A DNA stretch of 64,000 bases from JADLBR01 sp964651705 (lineage in GTDB: Bacteria; Verrucomicrobiota; Verrucomicrobiia; JADLBR01), in NCBI GenBank assembly GCA_964651705.1, contig CAZYWZ010000023.1, forward strand, positions 12,220 through 76,219. The letters are read 5' to 3'. The notes below the pieces were generated by a model. It made no database searches and was not told the DNA's origin. It saw nothing but the letters and a program-made list of their open reading frames with translations. The position numbers and the translations under genes are program-made. Shown here piece by piece: positions 54,701 to 61,774 of this stretch (position 1 is its first letter; every line of letters starts with the position of its first letter).

Positions 54701-55483
54701 GACCAGCGTGCCGCCATCCTGGAAAAACGCATCGTTGTTGGCATTGAGCGTGTCCTGCCACGAGACCGTCCCCGCCTCCGTCATCGCGTCGTACCACATG
54801 ATCCGGAGGCCCGAGTTCGATTGGATGTATTTCAGGAAATTTCGGACCTCCGTGGCGAGCGCCGCGTCGCCGCCACCGGTCTCCTGATTCACGAACCACC
54901 CGTCGAAACCGCAGTAGTTTGCGATGGCTATCAATTTGTCCGCCACCGGGTAGCTGGAACCCGTCTTCTGGACCAATGCCTGCACCCATTCGATTTTCCC
55001 GCCGTACGCCGTTGGTGGAAAAAAGATATTGCCGAACACCGGGACACCGCTGCGATGCCCCGCATCGATCAGCGTGGGGTTGGGCGCGAGGATGATCCCC
55101 GCGCCGGCAGAGCCCCCCCACAGGACTAGCTGGTCGAGGTACTGCCAGTGCGCGAACGCGTAATAATCGAGGAAGCTCGCCGTGCGCTCGCCCTGGGAGG
55201 GGTTCTTGTTCGCCGCGTGAAAGGATGAGAGCGCCGTGATGCCGCCCTCCCCCGAACGCGCGTTGGCATTTATCTTGAAGTCCGGGTTTCGCCCCCTGGG
55301 CGCCAGCGGCGTGCCCGACCGCATGTAGGGGGCGTCGGGGTCGTTCGAGATGTCGTAGTTCAGGATGAAGTTCGGTTCGGTATCCTTGAGATGCCAGAGT
55401 CCGGCGTATGGCTGCCCGGGTGGTGCCGCGCCCAAGGCCGCGCACATAAACCACAACGGCGCGACGATTCCGCCGCGCCCCAT
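51782..55483 (-). CDS. secreted GH85 endo-beta-N-acetylglucosaminidase, multidomain
   Basis: 1233 aa from ATG 55483, giving the leader MGRGGIVAPLWFMCAALGAAPP; the open frame extends to 55675 but the added residues lack a signal. GH85 catalytic domain about 20-480: AHWQYLDQLVLWGG, PVFGNIFFPP, CGFDGWFVNQETGGG with the Asn199-Glu201 pair expected for substrate-assisted catalysis, and IMWYDAMT. It then has a galactose-binding-like segment, FN3 (DAPTGVYVEN...RYYNVYRR), a cadherin-like region, LamG (IARWPFDGTLDDVTGGGW...DEVRLYDHALTAPEIA), a second cadherin-like region and a C-terminal IPT/sorting-like tail. GH85 cuts the chitobiose core of N-glycans. It leads the minus-strand polycistron, 146 bp before the coiled-coil gene. 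Confidence 0.9.
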   Translation of the reverse strand: MGRGGIVAPLWFMCAALGAAPPGQPYAGLWHLKDTEPNFILNYDISNDPDAPYMRSGTPLAPRGRNPDFKINANARSGEGGITALSSFHAANKNPSQGERTASFLDYYAFAHWQYLDQLVLWGGSAGAGIILAPNPTLIDAGHRSGVPVFGNIFFPPTAYGGKIEWVQALVQKTGSSYPVADKLIAIANYCGFDGWFVNQETGGGDAALATEVRNFLKYIQSNSGLRIMWYDAMTEAGTVSWQDTLNANNDAFFQDGGTLVSDTFFADFGWSMAKVTNGVSAATGLGRSPYELYFGADVQSDGYDTSVNWNYLFPNGAAHRASVGLYQPNWTFDKSGNDSVLFYQRERKFWAGPNEDPSNTPDTASGTDWEGLAHYVQEWSPLQQLPFVSGFNVGHGNRFYWRGALVRSALDADGVVFNWHNLTTQDILPSWQWALDTASTNRLMPSWYWKDAYTGGSCLRIAGNLDAASELRLYQANLPITSGTTLRIAYRDTDAFEETNMRVALAFADAPGTTVYLDVGTRAGTGWATKAFSLASHSGRRLGYIGLQFDPAAAGAIGDYSMQLGELAIYEGSPSPPDAPTGVYVENSYAVSAMRDSVRLRWTPSASSDVRYYNVYRRNAGGGRTWLWAASRDACFIPELDRAGDEPSVSIEVEAVNQAMEASAPASTTHVWDNPPTIGNVVNQTIAEGESTPVLVFTVGDDMTPPDSLVVSGASSNPALVPADAIVFGGGGTNRTVTVTPKANASGSANITVTVTDSRGLRASDSFRVTVLSADGVAGAIARWPFDGTLDDVTGGGWALAHSGVPAFSSATRKQGGQSLTFDGTTDGASSASPIPLGDRFTVAAWIFVPSGTAQIQTIAANSAGGASTDGFRFYVNGFNTGDGKLVFATGNGTVGANVSSSAGTVAFDRWQHVVAAVDRAGGAVTLYRNGIAVAAGTIRTDFANEATFHVGAMATQFRFRSHMDEVRLYDHALTAPEIADIVNVCNEAPTIGDLADQAIAEDTATPELAVAVGDAETATDALVLTKSSSDTTLVPAANIVFSGSGNDRTVRVTPAPNQSGAATITLTVSDGTRTASDSFLLTVVADAPIADWRQANFGEDWDNPALSGNLVDVEWDGMANIVEYALGGDPNDPSVANLPQASTPGGRLALRFARVVAHTDVSLVVQGSDALTGPWTDLAASANGATTVPLIDGVTVTESGSGELRTVEVTDAYPVTDPAHPRRFMRVQVIW

Positions 55484-55702
55484 CGTTCCACGCGGGGCTC
55501 TCGCGCCACCGGCGTGGCGCGCGCCCCGACAAGGCGATAGGTCCAAAACTGCAGCGTCGACCACGCCTGCACCAATATCGGAACCGGCAACAGAAGTCGA
55601 GGTCGCGCCGACCCGATCCGCAGGCACTGTCTCAAATCGGGCCAGCCCCACCCCCGCCGCGCGGACGCGCCGCATCGTTCATGTGGAAACTCCATTCCCG
55701 CT

Positions 55703-55756
55703 GCCGCCTGGCACAGGCGGCCTACAAAAAATTGTAGGGCGTCTGTGCCAGACGCC
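55703..55756. repeat. triple-hairpin intergenic repeat, copy 1
   Basis: GCCGCCTG-GCA-CAGGCGGC (55703-55721), CTACAAAAAATTGTAG (55722-55737) and GGCGTCTG-TGC-CAGACGCC (55738-55756) are three contiguous palindromes. A related version is at 61098-61132. It lies 220 bp upstream of the GH85 start. Confidence 0.65.
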
Positions 55757-55870
55757 ACCGGGGGGAAGTTTCAGGTCAGCCCCGCCCCCGGCGCGCGGGG
55801 GCGGGTCCAGCCAGAGTCCACCACGCGCCGGATGATTCAGGGGGAAACTTCGGATGCGCCCGAGGGGCCG

Positions 55871-56030
55871 TTTGGACTGCGGTGGCAGAACCCCGCCAGG
55901 GGTGGCGGCACCGCTTTGGATCCGCAGTCCGATCGCCGCGGGTGATCGGAGTGCGGGCGTTGGCCCCGGATCCCGGCTCCGCCGGGAGCCAAAGCGGTGT
56001 CGCCGCTGCGCTCTGCCACCGCAGTCCAAA
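55871..56030. repeat. 160-bp inverted-repeat element, copy B (perfect 19-bp ends)
   Basis: TTTGGACTGCGGTGGCAGA at 55871-55889 is the exact reverse complement of 56012-56030. Inner segments GGCACCGCTTTGG and CCAAAGCGGTGTCG also pair, so the whole unit can fold as a long hairpin. Degenerate relative at 17544-17717. It has no coding capacity. It sits between the GH85 leader region and the PAS genes. Confidence 0.75.
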
Positions 56031-56131
56031 ATCGGGCCGCCTCCTGACCCCGGCGCACCACCGGATTCACAACGAACGAGAATACAATGAATTATCTCCG
56101 TCGTCCCCATGATCCGCGGTTTGAAGTTTCT

Positions 56132-56172
56132 GGCTAGGAATCTGTCGGACAAAGTCCGACAGATTCCTAGCC
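56132..56172. terminator. perfect 19-bp inverted repeat with 3-nt loop at the end of the PAS gene pair
   Basis: GGCTAGGAATCTGTCGGAC (56132-56150), loop AAA, then its exact reverse complement (56154-56172). The stop codon of the downstream PAS gene (56167-56169) lies inside the stem. It could end transcription or protect the 3' end, but there is no T-run downstream on the minus strand, so an intergenic repeat is an alternative. Confidence 0.5.
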
Positions 56173-56904
56173 CCCGCCGTCCGCACTCTGCCGCCGCTCT
56201 TCTTCCTCGAAGCGGCGGGCGACCTCGGGGTAGAGCTTTCTGGCGCAGTCGGGGCAGATGCCGTGGCTGAATTCGGCGTGGGTGTGCTTCTGCACGTAGT
56301 GCTCGACGCGGTGCCAGTAGCCCTCGTCGTCGCGGATGTGTTTGCAGTGGGCGCAGATCGGCAGGAGGCCGCTGAGGGTGCGCACGTTGGCCAGCGCCTC
56401 CTGGAGGCGGACGATGTAATCGTCGCGCTCCTGCTCCAGTCGTTTTCTCTCGGTGATATCCTTGCTGACCCCGACCAGCCCGACGACCTGGCCGTCGCTG
56501 GCGCGCAGGGGCACCTTCGTGGTCAGGATCCACCGCGCGTCGCCGGAACGGGAAGACCTCGGCTCATCCTTATTGATGATGCTGATCCCTTCGCGCAGGA
56601 CGCGCAGGTCATCGGCCCGGAAGGCCTCGGCCTGCTCGGGCGGGTAGAAATCGGCGTCGGTCTTGCCGATGAGTTCGCGGCCGGACCGCGCCCCCATGGC
56701 GCGGGCGACCTCGTCGTTGGCGACGATGAACCGGCAGTGGATGTCCTTTGCGTACACGAGGATCGGTAGGTGATCGACGAGGGCGCGCAGGACGAGGTGC
56801 GAGTGTGCCGCGGTGGGACCTTCATCCCGCGCGCCGTCGCGCAGCAGGTCGCTGAGGCCGGCGACCGCCCCGAAGATCGAGCTGTCGCCGGGTGCCTGCA
56901 TCAC
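56167..56904 (-). CDS. PAS-domain protein with C-terminal Cys/His zinc-finger-like module (paralogue 1)
   Basis: 245 aa. PAS domain about 45-160 (LPILVYAKDIHCRFIVANDEVARAMG...ADFYPPE...WILTTKVPLRAS...GLVGVSKDITERKR), then a short coiled linker and a cysteine module LLPICAHCKHIRDDEGYWHRVEHYVQKHTHAEFSHGICPDC with four Cys and several His likely binding a metal. No kinase or cyclase output domain and no export signal, so it probably senses a ligand in the cytoplasm and acts via the finger. Its ATG overlaps the upstream paralogue's stop by 4 bp (ATGA). Confidence 0.85.
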   Translation of the reverse strand: MMQAPGDSSIFGAVAGLSDLLRDGARDEGPTAAHSHLVLRALVDHLPILVYAKDIHCRFIVANDEVARAMGARSGRELIGKTDADFYPPEQAEAFRADDLRVLREGISIINKDEPRSSRSGDARWILTTKVPLRASDGQVVGLVGVSKDITERKRLEQERDDYIVRLQEALANVRTLSGLLPICAHCKHIRDDEGYWHRVEHYVQKHTHAEFSHGICPDCARKLYPEVARRFEEEERRQSADGGG

Positions 56905-57650
56905 GTGGCTCCCTTCTCGCCCTGCTCCTCCTCGAAGTGGCGGGCGACCTCGGGGTAGAGCTTTCTGGCGCAGTCGGGGCAGATGCCGTGGCTGAATTCG
57001 GCGTGGGTGTGCTTCTGCACGTAGTGCTCGACGCGGTGCCAGTAGCCCCCGTCGTCGCGGATCTGCTTGCAGTGGGCGCAGATCGGCAGGAGGCCGCTGA
57101 GGGTGCGCACGCTGGCCAGCGCCTCCTGAAGCCGCGCGATGAAATCGTCGCGCTCCTGCTCCACGCGCTTGCGGTCGGTGATGTCCTTGCCGATGCCGAC
57201 CAGGCCGATGATCTGTCCGGCGCGATCGCGGAGGGGGACCTTGGTGGTCAAGATCCAGCGCGTCTCTCCCTCCGGGGTCACGATCGGCTCGTCTTTGCTG
57301 AGCATGGGGGCGCCCGTTCCCATCACGCGGCGCTCGTCCGCGACGAATTCCTCGACCTTGTGCGGCGGAAAAAAATCCGCGTCGGTCCTGCCGATCAGGT
57401 GGCGCGCGGACCCTGCCCCCATGGCTTGGGCCACCTCGTCATTGGCCATGATGAAGCGCCCGAGGGTATCCTTGGCGTAGACGAAAACGGGCAGGTGATC
57501 GATCAGCGTGCTGAGCAGGGCCAGGGCCTCCTCGGCGCCCGAGCCGTCGCGGGCGGCGAGGCGCAGGTGCCCGCCGAGGCCGGCGACGGCGCCGAACAGA
57601 GAGCTGTCTCCAGGACGAGGTTCGATGCAGCCGGGATGGTTTTCGGACAT
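56901..57650 (-). CDS. PAS-domain protein with C-terminal Cys/His zinc-finger-like module (paralogue 2)
   Basis: 249 aa. Same design as the downstream gene: PAS core (LPVFVYAKDTLGRFIMANDEVAQAMG ... WILTTKVPLRDR ... GLVGIGKDITDRKR) and the finger (ICAHCKQIRDDGGYW...FSHGICPDCARKLYPE). PAS ligand-binding residues differ (ADFFPPHKVEEF against ADFYPPEQAEAF), but the finger coding DNA is near-identical over about 200 bp, a sign of recent duplication or gene conversion. First gene of the pair; a repeat-rich region lies upstream. Confidence 0.85.
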   Translation of the reverse strand: MSENHPGCIEPRPGDSSLFGAVAGLGGHLRLAARDGSGAEEALALLSTLIDHLPVFVYAKDTLGRFIMANDEVAQAMGAGSARHLIGRTDADFFPPHKVEEFVADERRVMGTGAPMLSKDEPIVTPEGETRWILTTKVPLRDRAGQIIGLVGIGKDITDRKRVEQERDDFIARLQEALASVRTLSGLLPICAHCKQIRDDGGYWHRVEHYVQKHTHAEFSHGICPDCARKLYPEVARHFEEEQGEKGAT

Positions 57651-58227
57651 GCCTTGCCCGCTTCCCCAAGGGGTTGACCGTCAGATTCAAGTAATGCGGA
57701 TAATCGGCCTCGTTGGCAAGGAGGAATGGCGGCGCGGGTCTTTCCCAAATCCTCGCGTAAGGATCGCTCCCCGAGTGACGTGCCCTCAACGAACCGTATA
57801 GGACACAGGCACGTCACCGTGCCAAGTTTTGTAGGGCGCGGATTCCTATCCGCGCCACGCACGGTCCTGCCGGTTGCCCGTGGCGCGAAAGGGATTTCGC
57901 GCCCTACATTCCCAAGTGTTGCGCCTCCGGGTAGTGCCTTACGCGAGGATTTGGGTCTTTGGCCGCGCCTTGACGGTGGGCGGGGCGGGGGGTTAGTCTT
58001 TTTACCTATGGAGAGGTGCCGCGCGACGCGCCATGGCGGGATAATTACCCGGCCCCGCGGGGCGGGGTCCGCGCGGACTGGCGCAGGCAGCGCCTGACGG
58101 CCCGCGGGTTTCCGACCCCTGGCGGGGCGCTGTTGGCGGAGGGGCCTTGGGAGCCTGATGTTCCGGGGCCAGGATCCCTGACCGACCGTCGCGCCGCGGC
58201 CCACCGCGGCGGCAACCGATCACGACC
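57651..58227. other. 577-bp intergenic region between divergent PAS and ileS genes
   Basis: It contains an inverted 19-bp pair (CCCAAATCCTCGCGTAAGG at 57744-57762 and its reverse complement at 57937-57955), a small hairpin GTGACGTGCC/GGCACGTCAC (57775-57784 and 57808-57817), and a hairpin-rich repeat opening TTGTAGGGCGCGGATTCC near 57829-57908. No T-box or other named riboswitch was recognised for ileS. Presumably holds both promoters. Confidence 0.5.
57744..57955. repeat. 212-bp segment bounded by a perfect 19-bp inverted repeat
   Basis: CCTTACGCGAGGATTTGGG at 57937-57955 is the reverse complement of 57744-57762. Sixteen of these bases (TTACGCGAGGATTTGG) also occur alone at 24348-24363. Could be a mobile-element end or a dispersed regulatory motif. 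Confidence 0.5.
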
Positions 58228-61068
58228 ATGACCACACAGAACGAGAAAAACCGATACAAGGACACGCTGAATCTGCCGAAGACCGGTTTCGCGATGCGCG
58301 CCAATCTCGCGCAGAACGAGCCGCTCAGCCAGAAGGGCTGGGCCGGGCGGGGCATCTACGCGCGGGTGACCGGGGCCCGCGACGGGGCCGAGGCCTTCGT
58401 GTTCCACGACGGCCCGCCGTACGCGAACGGCCCGATCCACGTGGGGCATCTCTTGAACAAGGTGCTCAAGGACATGGTGGTGCGCAGCCGCCTCATGATG
58501 GGGAAGCGGTGCCGCTTCATCCCCGGCTGGGACTGCCACGGCCTGCCCATCGAGCACAAGGTCCTCACCGGCCTCATGGAGTCCGGCAAGATCGAGAAAC
58601 TCGCCGCCCTGCCGGAGGACGCCCGGCGGATGGCGGTGCGGCGCGAGTGCGCGGCCGCGGCGGCGAAGTTCGTGAAACTGCAATCCTCCCAGATGCAGCG
58701 GCTGCTGACGCTCGCGGATTACGAGCACCCGTACCTGACGATGGCGCCGGGGTATGAGCGCGCGGTGCTGGAGGTATTCGCCGAGCTGGTGGCGCAGGGG
58801 ATCGTGTACCGGGACCTGAAGCCGGTGCACTGGTCGATCGCCAACCAGACGGCCCTGGCCGACGCGGAATTGGAATACATGGAGCGGGAGGATACCTCGG
58901 TCTACGTGAATTTCGACGCGGCGGATCCGGCGGCGGTGGCGTCGGCGTTCGGGCTGGGGGCGATCGATGGCGCGCCGGCGTTCATGATCTGGACGACGAC
59001 GCCGTGGACCCTTCCGGCGAATCTGGCGGTCGCGGTGCACGAGCGCTCCGAGTACGCGCTGGCCCGCATCGGCGACCGGCCGTGCGTGGTGGCCAAGGAT
59101 CTGCTGCCCGCGGTCGCCAGGGGCGCGGGAGAGGAGGGACCCCGTGTGCTGGGCACCGCGCGGGGCGCGGCCCTCGTCGGGCTGAAATACCGGCACCCGT
59201 TCTGCGATCGCGTCAGCCCCGTGGTCGCCGCGGAGTACGTGACCCTCGAGGATGGCACCGGCCTGGTGCACACCGCGCCCGGCCATGGCGTCGAGGATTA
59301 CCAGACCGGCCTGCGCGAGGGGCTGGAGATCTACTGCCCCGTGCGCGATGACGGGACCTTCGACGACACCGTGCCGGCCTGGTTGCGCGGCCAGATCGTC
59401 TGGGCGGCCAACGACCTCGTGGTCGAGCACCTGCGCGGCTCGGGCCATCTGGTGCACGCCCACAAGTTCACCCACAGCTACCCGCACGACTGGCGCGGCA
59501 AGACTCCGGTGATCTTTCGGGCGACGGAGCAGTGGTTCGTGTCGGTGGACCGCAGCCTCAAGGACCACGGCAAGAGCCTCAGGCAGATGGCGATCGCCGC
59601 GGCGGAGGGCGGCGTGAATTTCGTGCCCGATTGGGGGCGCAACCGCCTCCGGGGCATGCTCGACTCGCGGCCCGACTGGTGCATCTCCCGCCAGCGGTCG
59701 TGGGGGTTGCCGATCCCGGCGTTCCGGCTGCCCGGCGGTGGCGGGGTGCTGCTGACCGCCGCCTCGGTGCGGGCGGTGGCGCAGGCCTTCGGGGAGCGCG
59801 GCAGCGACGCCTGGTTCACCGAGACCCCCGCGCGCCTGTTGGAGAGATATGATCCCGCGGGCGATCCGGACGCACCGCCGGGAATCGACCTCGCCAAACT
59901 GGAGAAGGCGTATGACATCTTTGACGTGTGGTTCGAGTCGGGCTCCTCGTGGAACGCGGTGATGCGCGCGCGCGGCGAGGGCTATCCCATCGACCTCTAC
60001 CTCGAGGGCTCCGACCAGCACCGCGGGTGGTTCCAGCTATCCCTGCTACCGGCGCTCGGCGCGACGGGCCAGCCGCCCTTCCGCGCCCTGCTGACCCACG
60101 GCTTCATGGTGGACAAGGACGGGCGCAAGATGAGCAAGTCCCTCGGCAACGCGCTCGACGTGGACGACCTGCTGAAGCATTTCGGCGCCGACGTGTGCCG
60201 GTGGTGGGTCAGCTCCCTCGCGTTCGAGAACGACATCAAGGTGGACCTCGAGTTCTTCGAGCTGGCGGGCGAATCCTACCGCAAGGTGCGCAACACGCTG
60301 CGGTTCCTTCTGAGCAATCTGTACGACTTCGACGCCGCGAGGGACGCGGTCGATCCCTCGTCGCTGGCGCCGTCATCGCTGGACGCCCACGTGCTGGGGC
60401 GCGCCGCCGGCCTGCAGCGCGAGGTGCTATCGGCCTATGGCGCGTTCGATTTCCGCCGCGCGCACCTGGCGCTTTTCGATTTCTGCAACGACACGCTGTC
60501 GGCCTTTTACTGCGCGGCCATGAAAGACCGGCTCTACTGCGACCGCCCGGACTCGCCGCGCCGCCGGGCGGCGCAGACCGTCCTGTGGCACGTCCTCGAA
60601 TCGTTGCTCCGGCTGCTGGCCCCGATCTTGCCCCATACCGCCGACGAGGCGTGGCGCGAATTGAAGGGCGACCCGGGGGCCTGCATCCATCTCGAGGTCG
60701 CGAACGAGTTGCCGGCGGTCGCCGCCGACCCGGACTGGCCCAGGGCCCTCGAGGCGCGCGATGGCGCGCTGAAAGCGATCGAGGAGGCAAAGGCGCGCGG
60801 GATCGAGAACCGCCTCGACGCGGCGGTGGTCATCCCGGATCCCGAGGGTCTCCTCGCGAAGTTCTCCCCGGATTTCGCCGATATGCTCGGCGTCTCGAGG
60901 GCCGCGTTCTCCCGGGAGGCGGGCGAGATCGAGGTGCTCGACCTCAGGGCGGAACCCCGCTGCGAGCGGTCCTGGAAGCGCGATGGCACCGTGCGCCAAC
61001 GCCCCGGCGGCGGGATGCTCAGCGACCGCGACGCCGAGGCCGTCGGCGCCCGCCGAGCTGAAACTTAA
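58228..61068 (+). CDS. ileS: isoleucyl-tRNA synthetase, C-terminal zinc site degenerate
   Basis: 946 aa, essentially full length. Charges tRNA-Ile with isoleucine in the cytoplasm. HIGH motif is HVGH (71-74), the editing domain contains GTGLVHTAPGHGVEDY, WYFES-like IFDVWFESGSSW is present, and KMSKS starts at Lys634 (DGRKMSKSLGN). The C-terminal zinc-binding part, normally with four Cys (CxRCW...LCxRC), reads RCERSWKRDGTVRQRPGGGMLSDRDAEAV: Cys912 is kept but the other three ligands are Ser or Asp. Start ATG 58228 follows a short spacer. It is the only standard housekeeping gene recognised here. Confidence 0.95.
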   Translation: MTTQNEKNRYKDTLNLPKTGFAMRANLAQNEPLSQKGWAGRGIYARVTGARDGAEAFVFHDGPPYANGPIHVGHLLNKVLKDMVVRSRLMMGKRCRFIPGWDCHGLPIEHKVLTGLMESGKIEKLAALPEDARRMAVRRECAAAAAKFVKLQSSQMQRLLTLADYEHPYLTMAPGYERAVLEVFAELVAQGIVYRDLKPVHWSIANQTALADAELEYMEREDTSVYVNFDAADPAAVASAFGLGAIDGAPAFMIWTTTPWTLPANLAVAVHERSEYALARIGDRPCVVAKDLLPAVARGAGEEGPRVLGTARGAALVGLKYRHPFCDRVSPVVAAEYVTLEDGTGLVHTAPGHGVEDYQTGLREGLEIYCPVRDDGTFDDTVPAWLRGQIVWAANDLVVEHLRGSGHLVHAHKFTHSYPHDWRGKTPVIFRATEQWFVSVDRSLKDHGKSLRQMAIAAAEGGVNFVPDWGRNRLRGMLDSRPDWCISRQRSWGLPIPAFRLPGGGGVLLTAASVRAVAQAFGERGSDAWFTETPARLLERYDPAGDPDAPPGIDLAKLEKAYDIFDVWFESGSSWNAVMRARGEGYPIDLYLEGSDQHRGWFQLSLLPALGATGQPPFRALLTHGFMVDKDGRKMSKSLGNALDVDDLLKHFGADVCRWWVSSLAFENDIKVDLEFFELAGESYRKVRNTLRFLLSNLYDFDAARDAVDPSSLAPSSLDAHVLGRAAGLQREVLSAYGAFDFRRAHLALFDFCNDTLSAFYCAAMKDRLYCDRPDSPRRRAAQTVLWHVLESLLRLLAPILPHTADEAWRELKGDPGACIHLEVANELPAVAADPDWPRALEARDGALKAIEEAKARGIENRLDAAVVIPDPEGLLAKFSPDFADMLGVSRAAFSREAGEIEVLDLRAEPRCERSWKRDGTVRQRPGGGMLSDRDAEAVGARRAET

Positions 61069-61097
61069 CCCCCTTGGCATCTCGCAGAGACGCCCTG

Positions 61098-61132
61098 CTA
61101 CAAAAATTTGTAGGCCGCCTGTGCCAGGCGGC
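61098..61132. repeat. hairpin intergenic repeat, copy 2
   Basis: CTACAAAAATTTGTAG (61098-61113) followed by GCCGCCTG-TGC-CAGGCGGC. It matches the layout of 55722-55756, and both copies are soon followed by an AAGTTTC-like sequence. Confidence 0.65.
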
Positions 61133-61213
61133 AGCGGGTGCCAAGTTTCCCCATGAATGATGCGGCGCGCTCGCGCGCCGGCGTCGGGGCTGACTTGAAA
61201 ATAGGGTCGCGAT

Positions 61214-61276
61214 GTAGGCTGCGCCTTGGCGCACGCGGACGGTGGATTCGGCAGCGTGCGCCAAGGCGCAGCCTAC
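61214..61276. repeat. perfect 23-bp inverted repeat (arms 61214-61236 and 61254-61276)
   Basis: The left arm starts GTAGGCTGCGCCTTGG and the right arm is its exact reverse complement; the loop is 17 nt. A stable hairpin in non-coding DNA, not followed by a T-run. Confidence 0.7.
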
Positions 61277-61774
61277 CATTTTCCGCCCCGGTGGTGCGCC
61301 GCGGGCGGGGCACGGGATCTAGCTCGAAAATTCGACGTAACTCTCTAGTGGCGAAGGGCGTTCGCCCTTCGGCGGGGGATAGGCCGAAGCCGGAAGCGGC
61401 TTCGCTACCATTTTCTGCCACGGTGGTGCCCGCCGCGGTGCATCGGAACTGGCTCGTCGGTCTGGCGCGAAGACCCCGCCTCCACCTGGGCCCCAAAACG
61501 AACCGTAAGGCGATGCCCTCGACTGAGGGGCGCTCGATGACCTGTATAGGACGTTTCGATGGTTCCCCGCTCGCTCACGCTCGCGGCTACACCGGAATCT
61601 CGCTCGCCAAACGCGACAGCGGCGTAGCGGGGAGCGTGAGCGACCCGTGCGACGGCCCTGTTACGGCGCGTTCTGGGTGGGCGCGGGACCCTTGTTTCCG
61701 GCGGCGATCCGTGCTTTTTTAGCGCTGGCGGTTTCGGTATAAGGGGACGTCCCCGGGCCAGAGAAACGATAAAC

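Larger units (their letters stand above)
61069..61774. other. 706-bp intergenic region dense in hairpin repeats
   Basis: At least four hairpins: the palindromic repeat at 61098-61132; a perfect 23-bp inverted repeat (arms 61214-61236 and 61254-61276, loop 17 nt); GAAGGGCG/CGCCCTTC around 61354; and an imperfect pair of arms near 61570-61590 and 61624-61642. I see no gene in it. Small open frames here read through repeats. Confidence 0.6.

Noticed and set aside
57651..58227. A T-box or other riboswitch upstream of ileS
   Set aside because: Hairpins are present, but I find no T-box sequence or specifier-loop layout; they match dispersed intergenic repeats instead.
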